DNA of 16,136 bases from CANLBN01 sp047629215 (GCA_047629215.1 JBLHWO010000068.1:1-16136), one strand, 5' to 3'; counted from the first letter of the stretch, positions 1-7,857 are shown. Notes: generated from the sequence alone by a model not told the origin. Numbers and translations: made by a program.

Positions 1-788
1 TGCCGATTGGCGAGTTGTTTATAGGTGGTTTTATACCTGGTATAATGATGGTTATTGCGATGCAAGTCGTCTGCTTCTATTTATCCCGCAAGAATAAATG
101 GGGCACTATCATTAAGTTTGATCCTAAACGTATTGCAACAACCGGTGTTAAAGCTTGGTTGGGCTTTATGGCTATTGGTATCGTTATTTGGGGTATCTAT
201 AGTGGTAAATTTTCACCTACAGAAGCTGCCGGTATCACTTCAGGTTTTTGTTTGTTGGCGGGCATATTTATTACGCGTGAGCTTAGTATAAAATCATTAC
301 CTAATATCTTAATGCGCTCGGGTACTATTACCGGTATGTTGGCACCATTAATTGCTATTTCAATTGTTATGCAACAAGTACTTTCCCAATTAGGTGCTAA
401 AGCATTCATCACTGATTTAGTTAACTTATTAGGTGGTTACTATCCAATATTATTTGCTTGTATGGCGATTGTTTTATTAGCAGGTACTATCTTAGAGAGC
501 TTGCCAAATACAATTATCTTGGCGCCTATCTTAGCACCTATTGCGGCCAGTATCGGTGTTGATCCTATTCATTTCGCGGTTGTGTTTTTAGTAGGTGACG
601 CGATTGGTTTTATTACTCCACCGTACGGATTGAATCTTTATGTGGCGAGTGGTATTACCGGTATCCCCTATCTCAAACTCTTGGCCTACACGGTACCATA
701 TTTATTATCGTTACTCGTGGTTTGGATAATTGTTGCGATGGTTCCTGATTTTTCTACCTACCTTGTTGAACTAATGCGGCCGAAGTAA
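1..788 (+). CDS. TRAP transporter large permease (DctM family), 3' part
   Basis: This is the C-terminal part of the large membrane subunit of a tripartite ATP-independent periplasmic transporter, which drives solute uptake with an ion gradient. The frame is open to the left edge; the first complete codon is at base 3 and reads PIGELFIGGFIPG, a typical internal DctM stretch. The TTG at 15 is therefore not a start. About 261 residues are visible of a family length near 430. They are very hydrophobic, with several membrane spans. Family signatures are GKFSPTEAAG (about residues 68-77 of the visible part), the NTIILAPILAPIAASIGVDPIHF stretch and GFITPPYGLNLYVASG near the end. The motif before the ILAP segment has Glu (TILESLP) where many relatives have Asp. 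The substrate cannot be deduced because the binding protein and small subunit lie outside the window. Family assignment is firm. Confidence 0.92.
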   Translation, partial: PIGELFIGGFIPGIMMVIAMQVVCFYLSRKNKWGTIIKFDPKRIATTGVKAWLGFMAIGIVIWGIYSGKFSPTEAAGITSGFCLLAGIFITRELSIKSLPNILMRSGTITGMLAPLIAISIVMQQVLSQLGAKAFITDLVNLLGGYYPILFACMAIVLLAGTILESLPNTIILAPILAPIAASIGVDPIHFAVVFLVGDAIGFITPPYGLNLYVASGITGIPYLKLLAYTVPYLLSLLVVWIIVAMVPDFSTYLVELMRPK

Positions 789-816
789 GCTTAGATGTAA
801 AATCTTATAGTAATTA

Positions 817-845
817 AAGAAGGCTCTGCTCATTAGAGCTTTCTT
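817..845. terminator. Hairpin terminator between convergent TRAP permease and nudJ genes
   Basis: AAGAAGGCTCT (817-827) pairs with AGAGCTTTCTT (835-845): an 11-bp stem with one G-T wobble and a 7-nt loop. It lies 28 bases past the permease stop and 40 bases past the nudJ stop on the other strand, so it may serve both. The T-run on the plus strand is weak and broken (TTTCTTAAT). Confidence 0.6.
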
Positions 846-885
846 AATCTATTAATTTAAAAATTTCACAAAAACATTCAATGCA

Positions 886-1329
886 CTAATCATAAAACAT
901 ATCTAACCCAAAAATTTTTCCTGCCAGGTAATCGTCAAGTAAGCGCTTAACAAGTGGTCCTCGTAAATTTTTTTGTTTGCATATGTCGTCATAACTCATC
1001 CACACTGCTTGTATAATTCCCGTGTCTAACTCCATCTCGGGATAATGCTTTATAGGCTGCGCTAAAAAACTATGGCGTAAGTAAGTAATACCATTTTTTG
1101 CAACATGTCGATATAAACCTAAATAATTTGTGACCTCAACTTCCCAGCCAGTCTCTTCTAGAGTTTCTCGTTTAGCGGCATCAATTAAGCTTTCATTTTC
1201 ATCAAGATGGCCCGCAGGTTGGTTACAAACTTCAATGCCATCAGGGACTTCATTCACCATTAAAAATTTATCATCTTTAACAACTAATGTGGCGACTGTT
1301 ACATTGGGTTTCCAGCGTTTATTTGTCAT
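886..1329 (-). CDS. nudJ: NUDIX hydrolase, NudJ-like phosphatase
   Basis: This is a 147-residue NUDIX pyrophosphohydrolase. The full NUDIX box is present: Gly40, Glu46, Arg54-Glu55, Glu58-Glu59 and Gly61, matching GX5EX7REUXEEXGU, and it provides the metal-binding glutamates. Sequence, length (E. coli NudJ is 153 residues) and position directly after rluE all point to NudJ. That enzyme hydrolyses nucleoside tri- and diphosphates and the thiamine precursor HMP-pyrophosphate. The ATG lies inside the 3' end of rluE, so the two genes overlap by 11 bases and are probably cotranscribed and translationally coupled. The ribosome site is weak (AAGAG about 13 bases upstream). In E. coli mnmA follows; here a convergent TRAP transporter gene follows. 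Substrate preference is inferred from the family. Confidence 0.88.
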   Translation of the reverse strand: MTNKRWKPNVTVATLVVKDDKFLMVNEVPDGIEVCNQPAGHLDENESLIDAAKRETLEETGWEVEVTNYLGLYRHVAKNGITYLRHSFLAQPIKHYPEMELDTGIIQAVWMSYDDICKQKNLRGPLVKRLLDDYLAGKIFGLDMFYD

Positions 1330-1996
1330 GTTTTTTTACAACTCTTTTTTTGTGCAACCTTTTACGATCTTTACTTGGTGTATGTTGTATTGTATGTGCA
1401 GTGTTGTAGGTGTTGTTTTTTGTCTTATTTACCGGCGATTTTAAAGGCAAGGGTAATATAAAAGATTTAACACAAGACTCTCCCGGCATAAGATTTTCTA
1501 AACTCCACTGGCCTATTGAACGCCGAATTAAGCGTAGAGTAGGTAAATTAACAGCGGCAGTCATGCGCCTGACTTGACGATTGCGCCCCTCAGTAATTGA
1601 TATTTCTAACCAATGTGTTGGAATAGCTTGGCGATATCTCACCGGAGGGCTGCGGTCCCAAGTTTTTGGCTCAGCTATATGTTTTACCTTTGCGGGTTTT
1701 GTAAGTCCGTCTTTTAGATGAACGCCAGCTTGCAGGTTTTTAAGAGCTCCCGAATCAAAAACACCCTCTACCTGAACCCAATATGTTTTTTGCAATTTGT
1801 GTGATGGATGGGCTATATGGTGTTGTATATTCCCGTCATCAGTTAATAGTAACAGTCCCTCAGAGTCAAAATCTAGACGCCCTGCAGGGTAAAAGCCAGT
1901 CTTATCGATAAAGTCAGAAAGATTACTTCTGCCGCCTTCATCTGTGAACTGAGAGAGGACTTTGTAGGGTTTATTAAGCAGTATTAATGACGACAT
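1319..1996 (-). CDS. rluE: 23S rRNA pseudouridine synthase RluE
   Basis: This is an RsuA/RluB/RluE-family pseudouridine synthase of 225 residues (E. coli RluE is 217). In E. coli RluE converts U2457 of 23S rRNA to pseudouridine. The catalytic motif GRLDFDSEGLLLLT spans residues 39-52, with Asp42 as nucleophile. The second family motif, ITEGRNRQVRRM, lies near residues 133-145. There is no N-terminal S4 domain, as expected for RluE. The last roughly 40 residues (from about 186) are a basic, Asn/Thr/His/Lys-rich tail that looks disordered and derives from an ACA-rich stretch. The gene is divergent from icd, as in E. coli, and overlaps nudJ. No Shine-Dalgarno sequence precedes the ATG; a TATAAT ends 6 bases upstream of it, so the mRNA may be leaderless. 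Confidence 0.88.
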   Translation of the reverse strand: MSSLILLNKPYKVLSQFTDEGGRSNLSDFIDKTGFYPAGRLDFDSEGLLLLTDDGNIQHHIAHPSHKLQKTYWVQVEGVFDSGALKNLQAGVHLKDGLTKPAKVKHIAEPKTWDRSPPVRYRQAIPTHWLEISITEGRNRQVRRMTAAVNLPTLRLIRRSIGQWSLENLMPGESCVKSFILPLPLKSPVNKTKNNTYNTAHTIQHTPSKDRKRLHKKRVVKKHDK

Positions 1997-2002
1997 ATGA
2001 TG

Positions 2003-2008
2003 ATTATA
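2003..2008 (-). promoter_or_regulatory. Candidate -10 element of rluE
   Basis: A perfect TATAAT reads on the minus strand and ends 6 bases before the rluE ATG. Transcription would start at or within a base of the A of the ATG. I see no good -35 hexamer 16-18 bases upstream, so the call is tentative. Confidence 0.35.
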
Positions 2009-2184
2009 TAATATCTAGGTATAAACAAATAATTTAATATGAATAATAGGGCATATGATATGATTACTTTACTTATGTATTGATATTAGCTGTTTCGGGC
2101 TTTTAACTACTATACCCTTAGTATCTAAAACTCAGGAAGCTAAGCAATAAAATTATTATTCGGATTTCGATTTAAGGAAAACAA

Positions 2185-4443
2185 ATGACGACCGATACAC
2201 CAAAGATCATCTATACCCTAACCGATGAAGCTCCTGCCTTAGCCACTTATTCCTTATTGCCGATCGTTAAAAGTTTTATCAAAACTGCTAATATTGACGT
2301 TGAGACAAGCGATATCTCCTTAGCTGCCCGAATTATTAGTGCATTTCCCGAGCGCTTACAGCCCGAACAACAAGTAGCTGATACATTGGCCGAATTGGGC
2401 GAGTCGGTCAAACTTGCCCACACCAATATTATTAAATTACCCAACATAAGTGCATCTGTGCCTCAGTTGGTAGCTGCAATTGATGAACTTCAAGCCAAAG
2501 GCTATGACCTTCCTAGTTATCCTTACGAGCCCGCTGACGACGCTGAAAGAGCGATTCAAAAACGTTACGATAAAATTAAAGGCAGTGCTGTCAATCCGGT
2601 TTTACGAGAGGGGAACTCTGATCGCCGAGCGCCCTTAGCGGTCAAAGAATATGCACGTCAAAACCCTCATTCTATGGGTGAATGGAGTGCTGATTCCAAG
2701 TCTCATGTTGCCAGCATGACCGAGGGAGACTTTTATGGTAGTGAAAAATCACTCACACTGAAAAAAGCCTGTGATGTTCGTATCGAGCATATTTCTCCGG
2801 GCGGAGTAGTAACTGTCTTAAAACCAAAAATAGCGTTACTTGACGGTGAAGTTATCGATGCTTCGGTGATGAGTTGTGATGCTCTTCGCGACTTTTTAGA
2901 ATTAGAGATTGCAGCTGCGAAAAATGAAAATGTACTGATTTCAGTGCATCTGAAAGCAACTATGATGAAAGTATCTGATCCTATTATTTTTGGTCACGCA
3001 GTGACGGTGTTTTTTAGATATGCATTTGAGAAGCACGCTAAATTATTTGATGAGATTGGTGTGGATACCAATAATGGTTTAGGCGATCTATACCAAAAAA
3101 TTGCGCAGCTGCCAGAAGCAAAACGCCTTGAAGTAGAGGCTGATATTCAAGCTTGTTACGAAAAACGCCCTAAATTAGCCATGGTTAACTCCGATAAAGG
3201 TATCACTAATTTACATGTACCTAGCGATGTAATAATCGATGCTTCGATGCCCGCAGCTATTCGTTCGTCGGGTCAGATGTGGGGGCCAACCGGCAAGTTA
3301 GAAGATACTAAAGCGATCATTCCCGATCGGAGTTATGCGGGTGTCTATCAAGAGACTATGAAGTTTTGTAAAAAGCACGGTGCTTTGGATCCAACCACCA
3401 TGGGCAGTGTGCCTAATGTTGGATTAATGGCTCAAAAAGCCGAAGAGTACGGCTCTCACGATAAAACTTTTGAGGCAGAAGCTGAGGGCGTTATTCGAGT
3501 AGTCGATGATACTAATATGGTATTGTTAGAGCAGGTTGTTGAGGCAGGTGATATATGGCGCATGTGCCAAGTTAAAGATGCACCTATTCAGGATTGGGTT
3601 AAGTTAGCCGTTAATCGTGCACGAGCAACTCAACTACCAACAATTTTTTGGCTTGATGAAGAGCGCGCGCACGATTCTGAGATAATTACCAAAGTTAACT
3701 TGTATTTGAAAGATCACGATACCAAAGGTCTTGATCTTCACATCATGTCGCCCATAGCCGCTACTCGCTTCACACTTGAAAGTATTATTAATGGTAAAGA
3801 CATCATTTCGGTAACAGGCAATGTATTACGTGATTATCTAACAGACTTATTTCCAATTTTAGAGTTGGGCACCAGTGCAAAAATGCTCTCAATTGTGCCA
3901 CTAATGAACGGTGGCGGATTATTTGAGACGGGTGCGGGCGGCTCGGCTCCTAAGCACGTACAGCAGCTTGTCGAGCAAAATTATCTGCGCTGGGATTCTT
4001 TAGGTGAATTTCTTGCTCTATCAGTATCTCTTGAGCACGTGTTCGATACCTTTAACAACACCAAGGCGAAAGTGCTAAGCGAGACACTAGACACTGCTAT
4101 AGGTAAATTTTTGCTCTATAATAAATCACCGGCTCGTCAATTAGGTAGTTTAGACAACAGAGGTAGCCACTTTTATCTAGCGCTATATTGGGCGCAAGCA
4201 TTAACGGAACAAGATGACGATGTAGAATTAAAAGCGCGCTTTGTGGATCTGGCCGAATTTTTGACTGCGCACGAAGATCAAATTGTTGAGGAAATGAACA
4301 GCCAGCAGGGTAAAAAGGTTGATATTGGCGGTTATTATTTACCGAATGTGGATTTGGTAGAAGCTATTATGCGTCCAAGTGAGCAATTAAATAAGGCTAT
4401 ATCTTCTTTTAACCAATCGTTAGCAAGTGATATTAAATTATAA
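2185..4443 (+). CDS. icd: Monomeric NADP-dependent isocitrate dehydrogenase
   Basis: This enzyme oxidatively decarboxylates isocitrate to 2-oxoglutarate in the TCA cycle, producing NADPH. At 752 residues it is the monomeric type (about 740 residues), not the roughly 415-residue homodimeric type of E. coli. Comparison from memory with the Azotobacter vinelandii enzyme gives a constant offset of +2, and every functional residue I recall is kept. Substrate and metal sites: Ser134, Asn137, Arg141, Arg147, Lys257, Asp352, Arg549, Asp550 and Asp554. NADP site: His591, Arg602 and Arg651. The start is supported by AAGGA (2174-2178) six bases before the ATG and by the family-typical opening PKIIYTLTDEAPALATYSLLP. 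It is transcribed alone, with a strong terminator 23 bases past the stop. The upstream 188-bp spacer is shared with divergent rluE; I could not pick a convincing icd promoter there. Confidence 0.97.
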   Translation: MTTDTPKIIYTLTDEAPALATYSLLPIVKSFIKTANIDVETSDISLAARIISAFPERLQPEQQVADTLAELGESVKLAHTNIIKLPNISASVPQLVAAIDELQAKGYDLPSYPYEPADDAERAIQKRYDKIKGSAVNPVLREGNSDRRAPLAVKEYARQNPHSMGEWSADSKSHVASMTEGDFYGSEKSLTLKKACDVRIEHISPGGVVTVLKPKIALLDGEVIDASVMSCDALRDFLELEIAAAKNENVLISVHLKATMMKVSDPIIFGHAVTVFFRYAFEKHAKLFDEIGVDTNNGLGDLYQKIAQLPEAKRLEVEADIQACYEKRPKLAMVNSDKGITNLHVPSDVIIDASMPAAIRSSGQMWGPTGKLEDTKAIIPDRSYAGVYQETMKFCKKHGALDPTTMGSVPNVGLMAQKAEEYGSHDKTFEAEAEGVIRVVDDTNMVLLEQVVEAGDIWRMCQVKDAPIQDWVKLAVNRARATQLPTIFWLDEERAHDSEIITKVNLYLKDHDTKGLDLHIMSPIAATRFTLESIINGKDIISVTGNVLRDYLTDLFPILELGTSAKMLSIVPLMNGGGLFETGAGGSAPKHVQQLVEQNYLRWDSLGEFLALSVSLEHVFDTFNNTKAKVLSETLDTAIGKFLLYNKSPARQLGSLDNRGSHFYLALYWAQALTEQDDDVELKARFVDLAEFLTAHEDQIVEEMNSQQGKKVDIGGYYLPNVDLVEAIMRPSEQLNKAISSFNQSLASDIKL

Positions 4444-4466
4444 CAACTTGTCCGTCAGTTGAATTC

Positions 4467-4499
4467 AAAGCCACTTAGCTAGTTTCTAAGTGGCTTTTT
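4467..4499 (+). terminator. Rho-independent terminator of icd, overlapping the cspD 3' end
   Basis: AAAGCCACTTAG (4467-4478) pairs perfectly with CTAAGTGGCTTT (4486-4497): a 12-bp stem with a 7-nt loop, followed by a T-run (4495-4499) on the plus strand. On the minus strand the same stem is followed by only TTT. The cspD stop codon (4475-4477) and its last four sense codons lie inside this hairpin. Confidence 0.88.
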
Positions 4500-4756
4500 G
4501 CTAATTGCTCTGAAGTTGTTTCACCCGTAACCGATGCAGCCTCCTCAATGGACTCTTTTGCGGTAATACTGACTGCATGCAAACCCTTGTCACCTTTAGT
4601 AATCTCAAAGTTTACTGCTTGACCTGCTCTAAGTGTTTTATAGCCTTCCATTTCTATTGACGTGTAATGGGCAAATAAATCTTCAGATTCATCTTCTGAT
4701 AAAATAAATCCATATCCCTTTGCATTGTTGAACCACTTTACTTTGCCGGTAGCCAT
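4475..4756 (-). CDS. cspD: Cold-shock-domain protein CspD
   Basis: This is a single cold-shock domain (OB fold) protein of 93 residues that binds single-stranded nucleic acid. RNP1 is KGYGFI (residues 13-18) and RNP2 is LFAHY (27-31); the opening MATGKVKWFNNAKG is typical. The features GYKTLRAGQAVNFEI and location beside clpS-clpA identify it as CspD, the stationary-phase member that inhibits replication in E. coli, rather than a CspA-type protein. E. coli CspD has 74 residues; the extra C-terminal tail here (from about residue 67) is Glu/Ser/Thr-rich and probably unstructured. The tail runs into the hairpin that terminates icd. A weak AGG lies 8 bases before the ATG. The leader contains ATCCCT (4785-4790) and AGGGAT (4808-4813) as an inverted pair. 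Confidence 0.92.
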   Translation of the reverse strand: MATGKVKWFNNAKGYGFILSEDESEDLFAHYTSIEMEGYKTLRAGQAVNFEITKGDKGLHAVSITAKESIEEAASVTGETTSEQLAKSHLETS

Positions 4757-4863
4757 AACTATTGCCTATATTTTGGCCTGTATCATCCCTTGTACTTATA
4801 GATTTTTAGGGATTTCTTAAGGCGCACACCTTTACGTGTTAATATTAAATCACATCGTTATTT

Positions 4864-4888
4864 CATTACGTATAACTTATACGTAATG
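4864..4888. repeat. Perfect 12+12 bp palindrome in the cspD/clpS divergent spacer
   Basis: CATTACGTATAA (4864-4875), a single C (4876), then the exact reverse complement TTATACGTAATG (4877-4888). It sits 107 bases upstream of the cspD ATG and 131 bases upstream of the clpS ATG, and about 65 bases upstream of the candidate clpS -35 element. It has no T-run and is far from any gene end, so it resembles a dimeric-regulator operator more than a terminator. The regulator is unknown. Confidence 0.7.
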
Positions 4889-4953
4889 CTCGTCAGATGT
4901 CAACTTTTTGGTCAAATGCTAATGTTTTTTATCAACTCTCATGGTTTGAGTAC

Positions 4954-4983
4954 TTGATTGACAATTTAGTGACCCGATATAAC
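4954..4983 (+). promoter_or_regulatory. Candidate sigma-70 promoter of clpS-clpA
   Basis: TTGATT (4954-4959), an 18-base spacer and TATAAC (4978-4983). A consensus TTGACA overlaps at 4958-4963 but is only 14 bases from the same -10. Transcription would begin near 4990, about 30 bases before the clpS ATG. Confidence 0.4.
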
Positions 4984-5019
4984 TTACTAGAAAAGACTTA
5001 TACAGAGGTAAACTAGGAA

Positions 5020-5412
5020 ATGCAGTTCTTAGCACAATTTAATATGGGTATTCTTGAGTTTCATCGACTACGCTTAAGTAAAGACGATCAAGACAGTGAT
5101 TCAAGCGACGAGGGTTATTTGTTGCTGGAAGAGACGAAGCCCGAGCTTAAAAAGCCATCGTTATATAAAGTAATGATGATGAACGATGATTACACTCCGA
5201 TGGAATTTGTAGTTCATGTATTAGAATCATTTTTTACTATGGATCGCGAACAGGCAACACGGGTGATGTTGCAGGTGCATAAAGATGGTAAAGCAAAATG
5301 CGGAATATTTACTCGCGATATTGCCGAGACAAAAGCAGCTCAAGTGATTGAGTGTGCCAAACAAAATGAACATCCGTTGCTTTGTGAGATCGAAGCAGTG
5401 GACGATGAGTAA
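5020..5412 (+). CDS. clpS: ClpS, N-degron adaptor of ClpA
   Basis: ClpS binds proteins with destabilising N-terminal residues (Leu, Phe, Tyr, Trp) and hands them to ClpAP. The binding-pocket motif NDDYTPMEFV is at residues 55-64, and His87 matches the pocket histidine of E. coli ClpS (His66). The C-terminal FTRDIAETKA and HPLLCEIE motifs are typical. At 130 residues it is longer than the 106-residue E. coli protein; the extra length is a flexible, acidic N-terminal arm (about residues 1-45). The arm engages ClpA in known ClpS proteins. The ATG at 5020 is preferred because GAGGTA lies 9 bases upstream; the internal ATG at 5044 has no ribosome site. clpA follows after 34 bases, so the two form an operon. 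Confidence 0.95.
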   Translation: MQFLAQFNMGILEFHRLRLSKDDQDSDSSDEGYLLLEETKPELKKPSLYKVMMMNDDYTPMEFVVHVLESFFTMDREQATRVMLQVHKDGKAKCGIFTRDIAETKAAQVIECAKQNEHPLLCEIEAVDDE

Positions 5413-5446
5413 ATTGAATCAATGTCATATCTAATGAGGATATCAA

Positions 5447-7720
5447 ATGTTAAGTAAAGAGCTTGAGCAAACCCTTAACGAGGCCTTTAAAGGTGCTCGT
5501 GTGAAACGTCATGAGTTTATGACGGTTGAACATCTTTTGCTGTCGCTACTCGATAATAATGCAGCCTTGGTTGTTTTGAAATCCTGCGGCGCGGATCTAT
5601 TGACTTTGCGCAACGAATTAGTTGAGTTCGTTGACGCCACCACACCTTTAATTCCTAAGACTGAAAAAGATCGTGAAACACAGCCTACACTTGGTTTTCA
5701 GCGAGTCTTACAGCGAGCTGTTTTTCATGTTCAATCTTCGGGCAAGAAAGAAGTGACTGGCGCCAACGTGTTAGTAGCTATTTATAGTGAGCAGGAAAGC
5801 CAGGCGGTTTACTTTCTGAAAATGCAAAGTATTGCACGACTCGATATCGTTAACTTTATAACTCATGGTATTTCAAAAGTGGGTGATGACAGCGCCAGTA
5901 GTGACTCAATCCAAGGTGATGATATTAACGAAGGTGCAGAAGGGGCCTCTGAATCAGTTAATCCGTTGGACAATTATACTACTAACCTTAACTTAGCAGC
6001 AGAGGAAGGCCGTATAGATCCACTAGTGGGTCGAGACCATGAAGTTGAACGTGTTACACAAATTCTATCGCGACGACGTAAAAATAATCCTTTATTAGTT
6101 GGCGAGTCCGGTGTTGGCAAAACAGCTATTGCTGAAGGTTTAGCAAAGAGAATTGTCGATGGTGACATTCCAGATGTATTAAAAGGTAGTGTTGTCTACT
6201 CACTTGATATGGGTGCTTTATTAGCGGGTACCAAATACCGAGGAGACTTTGAGAAACGTTTTAAGGGTTTGCTGGCTGAGCTCAAAAAGCGTGATCGTTC
6301 TGTACTTTTTATCGATGAAATTCATACTATTATTGGTGCTGGAGCAGCTTCGGGTGGCGTTATGGATGCCTCTAATCTGCTTAAGCCTTTGTTATCGTCT
6401 GGAGAAATTCGTTGCTTCGGCTCGACAACCTTCCAAGAATATCGTGGTATTTTCGATAAAGATCGGGCTTTATCTCGACGCTTTCAGAAGGTTGACGTTA
6501 ATGAACCTAATGTTGAGGACACTTATAAAATTTTAAAAGGTCTCAAGTCTCGGTTTGAAAAACACCACAATATCAAATACACCGATGCAGCTCTTCGCTC
6601 CGCCTCTGAGCTTTCAAGTCGCTATATTACTGATCGCTTTATGCCGGATAAAGCTATTGATGTAATTGATGAAGCTGGTGCATATCAGCAGTTACAATCA
6701 CCTAGTAAGCGCAAAAAACAATTGGGCGTGACTGACATCGAAAAAGTTGTTGCAAGTATCGCGCGAATTCCACCTAAAACGATATCGACGTCTGATAAAG
6801 AGCAGTTGCGTAAGCTAGACAGCACTCTAAAAATGACAGTGTTCGGTCAAGATATCGCAATTGACGCATTAACAACATCTATCAAGCTATCTCGAGCAGG
6901 TTTAAGTGCTGAAGATAAGCCAATCGGTTCGTTCTTATTTACGGGACCAACGGGTGTGGGTAAAACTGAGTTATGTAAGCAGCTATCTGAAGCTATGGGT
7001 ATTGATCTTATCCGTTTTGATATGTCTGAATACATGGAGCGGCATACGGTATCTCGATTAATCGGTGCACCACCAGGCTATGTTGGTTTTGATCAAGGTG
7101 GACTATTAACAGAAGCTGTTACTAAGCAGCCTCACAGTGTGCTTTTGCTTGATGAGATTGAAAAAGCGCATCCAGAAGTTTTTAATATACTTTTGCAAGT
7201 TATGGATCATGGCACTTTGACAGATAATAACGGTCGTAAAGCTGACTTCCGCAATACTATTATCATAATGACCACCAATGCTGGTGCTGAAGAAATGAGT
7301 AGAGCATCAATTGGTTTTACTAAACAAGATCATAGTAGTGATGGTATGGAGGCACTTAAAAAAGTCTTTACTCCTGAATTTAGAAATAGAATTGACTCAA
7401 TTATTCAATTTTCTACGCTGTCTAAAGAAGTTGTTAAAACTGTTGTGGATAAGTTTCTGGTGCAGCTGCAGCTTCAGTTAGATGATAAGCGTGTTGTTTT
7501 AAATATCGATGACGATGCACGTGCGTGGTTAGCCGAACATGGCTACGACGAAAAGATGGGTGCTCGTCCAATGGCGCGTTTAATTCAAGATAAGCTCAAA
7601 AAGCCACTTGCAGAAATGGTGTTGTTCGGTGAGTTAAGTGGTGGAGGTACAGTCAATATCTTTGTGGGTAACGATGACGACCTCACTCTCGAAGTTGAAA
7701 ATGAGTTGGAGCCAGCTTAG
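5447..7720 (+). CDS. clpA: ClpA, AAA+ unfoldase of the ClpAP protease
   Basis: ClpA is a hexameric ring ATPase that unfolds substrates and threads them into ClpP. The 757 residues match the family (E. coli 758). Domains in order: double Clp-N repeat (about 1-142), an acidic Ser-rich linker (about 143-175), AAA+ module D1 with Walker A GESGVGKT (219-226), pore loop GTKYRG (261-266) and Walker B VLFIDE (286-291), then D2 with Walker A GPTGVGKT (500-507), pore loop GYVG (544-547) and Walker B VLLLDE (565-570). The C-terminal small domain contains GARPMAR. The ClpP-docking tripeptide appears as IGF (622-624) rather than IGL, a variant I believe also occurs in pseudomonads. GAGGAT precedes the ATG. 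The gene is the second of the clpS operon and ends in a bidirectional terminator. Confidence 0.97.
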   Translation: MLSKELEQTLNEAFKGARVKRHEFMTVEHLLLSLLDNNAALVVLKSCGADLLTLRNELVEFVDATTPLIPKTEKDRETQPTLGFQRVLQRAVFHVQSSGKKEVTGANVLVAIYSEQESQAVYFLKMQSIARLDIVNFITHGISKVGDDSASSDSIQGDDINEGAEGASESVNPLDNYTTNLNLAAEEGRIDPLVGRDHEVERVTQILSRRRKNNPLLVGESGVGKTAIAEGLAKRIVDGDIPDVLKGSVVYSLDMGALLAGTKYRGDFEKRFKGLLAELKKRDRSVLFIDEIHTIIGAGAASGGVMDASNLLKPLLSSGEIRCFGSTTFQEYRGIFDKDRALSRRFQKVDVNEPNVEDTYKILKGLKSRFEKHHNIKYTDAALRSASELSSRYITDRFMPDKAIDVIDEAGAYQQLQSPSKRKKQLGVTDIEKVVASIARIPPKTISTSDKEQLRKLDSTLKMTVFGQDIAIDALTTSIKLSRAGLSAEDKPIGSFLFTGPTGVGKTELCKQLSEAMGIDLIRFDMSEYMERHTVSRLIGAPPGYVGFDQGGLLTEAVTKQPHSVLLLDEIEKAHPEVFNILLQVMDHGTLTDNNGRKADFRNTIIIMTTNAGAEEMSRASIGFTKQDHSSDGMEALKKVFTPEFRNRIDSIIQFSTLSKEVVKTVVDKFLVQLQLQLDDKRVVLNIDDDARAWLAEHGYDEKMGARPMARLIQDKLKKPLAEMVLFGELSGGGTVNIFVGNDDDLTLEVENELEPA

Positions 7721-7747
7721 TCAAAAAGTGGCAATATAAGTACAAAT

Positions 7748-7773
7748 AAAAAGGAGCCTCAGGGCTCTTTTTT
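7748..7773. terminator. Bidirectional terminator between clpA and infA
   Basis: GAGCC (7754-7758) pairs with GGCTC (7763-7767) around a TCAG loop. The stem is extended by a G-T wobble and an A-run facing a T-run. Six Ts follow on the plus strand and five Ts on the minus strand, so it can end both convergent transcripts. Confidence 0.85.
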
Positions 7774-7857
7774 ATTAAGTAAATATAACACGAAGTGAAA
7801 TGAGAGCACTAGAAACTGCTATCGGCTTGATTATTTATTACACGTAATTTGCAGATG

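Noticed and set aside
15..788. TTG at 15 as the start of the TRAP permease gene
   Set aside because: The frame is open to the left edge and the codons before 15 read PIGE, which continues the DctM family sequence; the gene is 5'-truncated by the window.
1130..1444. 104-codon plus-strand frame across nudJ and rluE
   Set aside because: It lies opposite two well-supported genes and shows no family motif.
7774..7857. tRNA gene between clpA and infA, as serW lies near infA in enterobacteria
   Set aside because: The stretch is too short and lacks TPsiC-like or acceptor-stem pairing.
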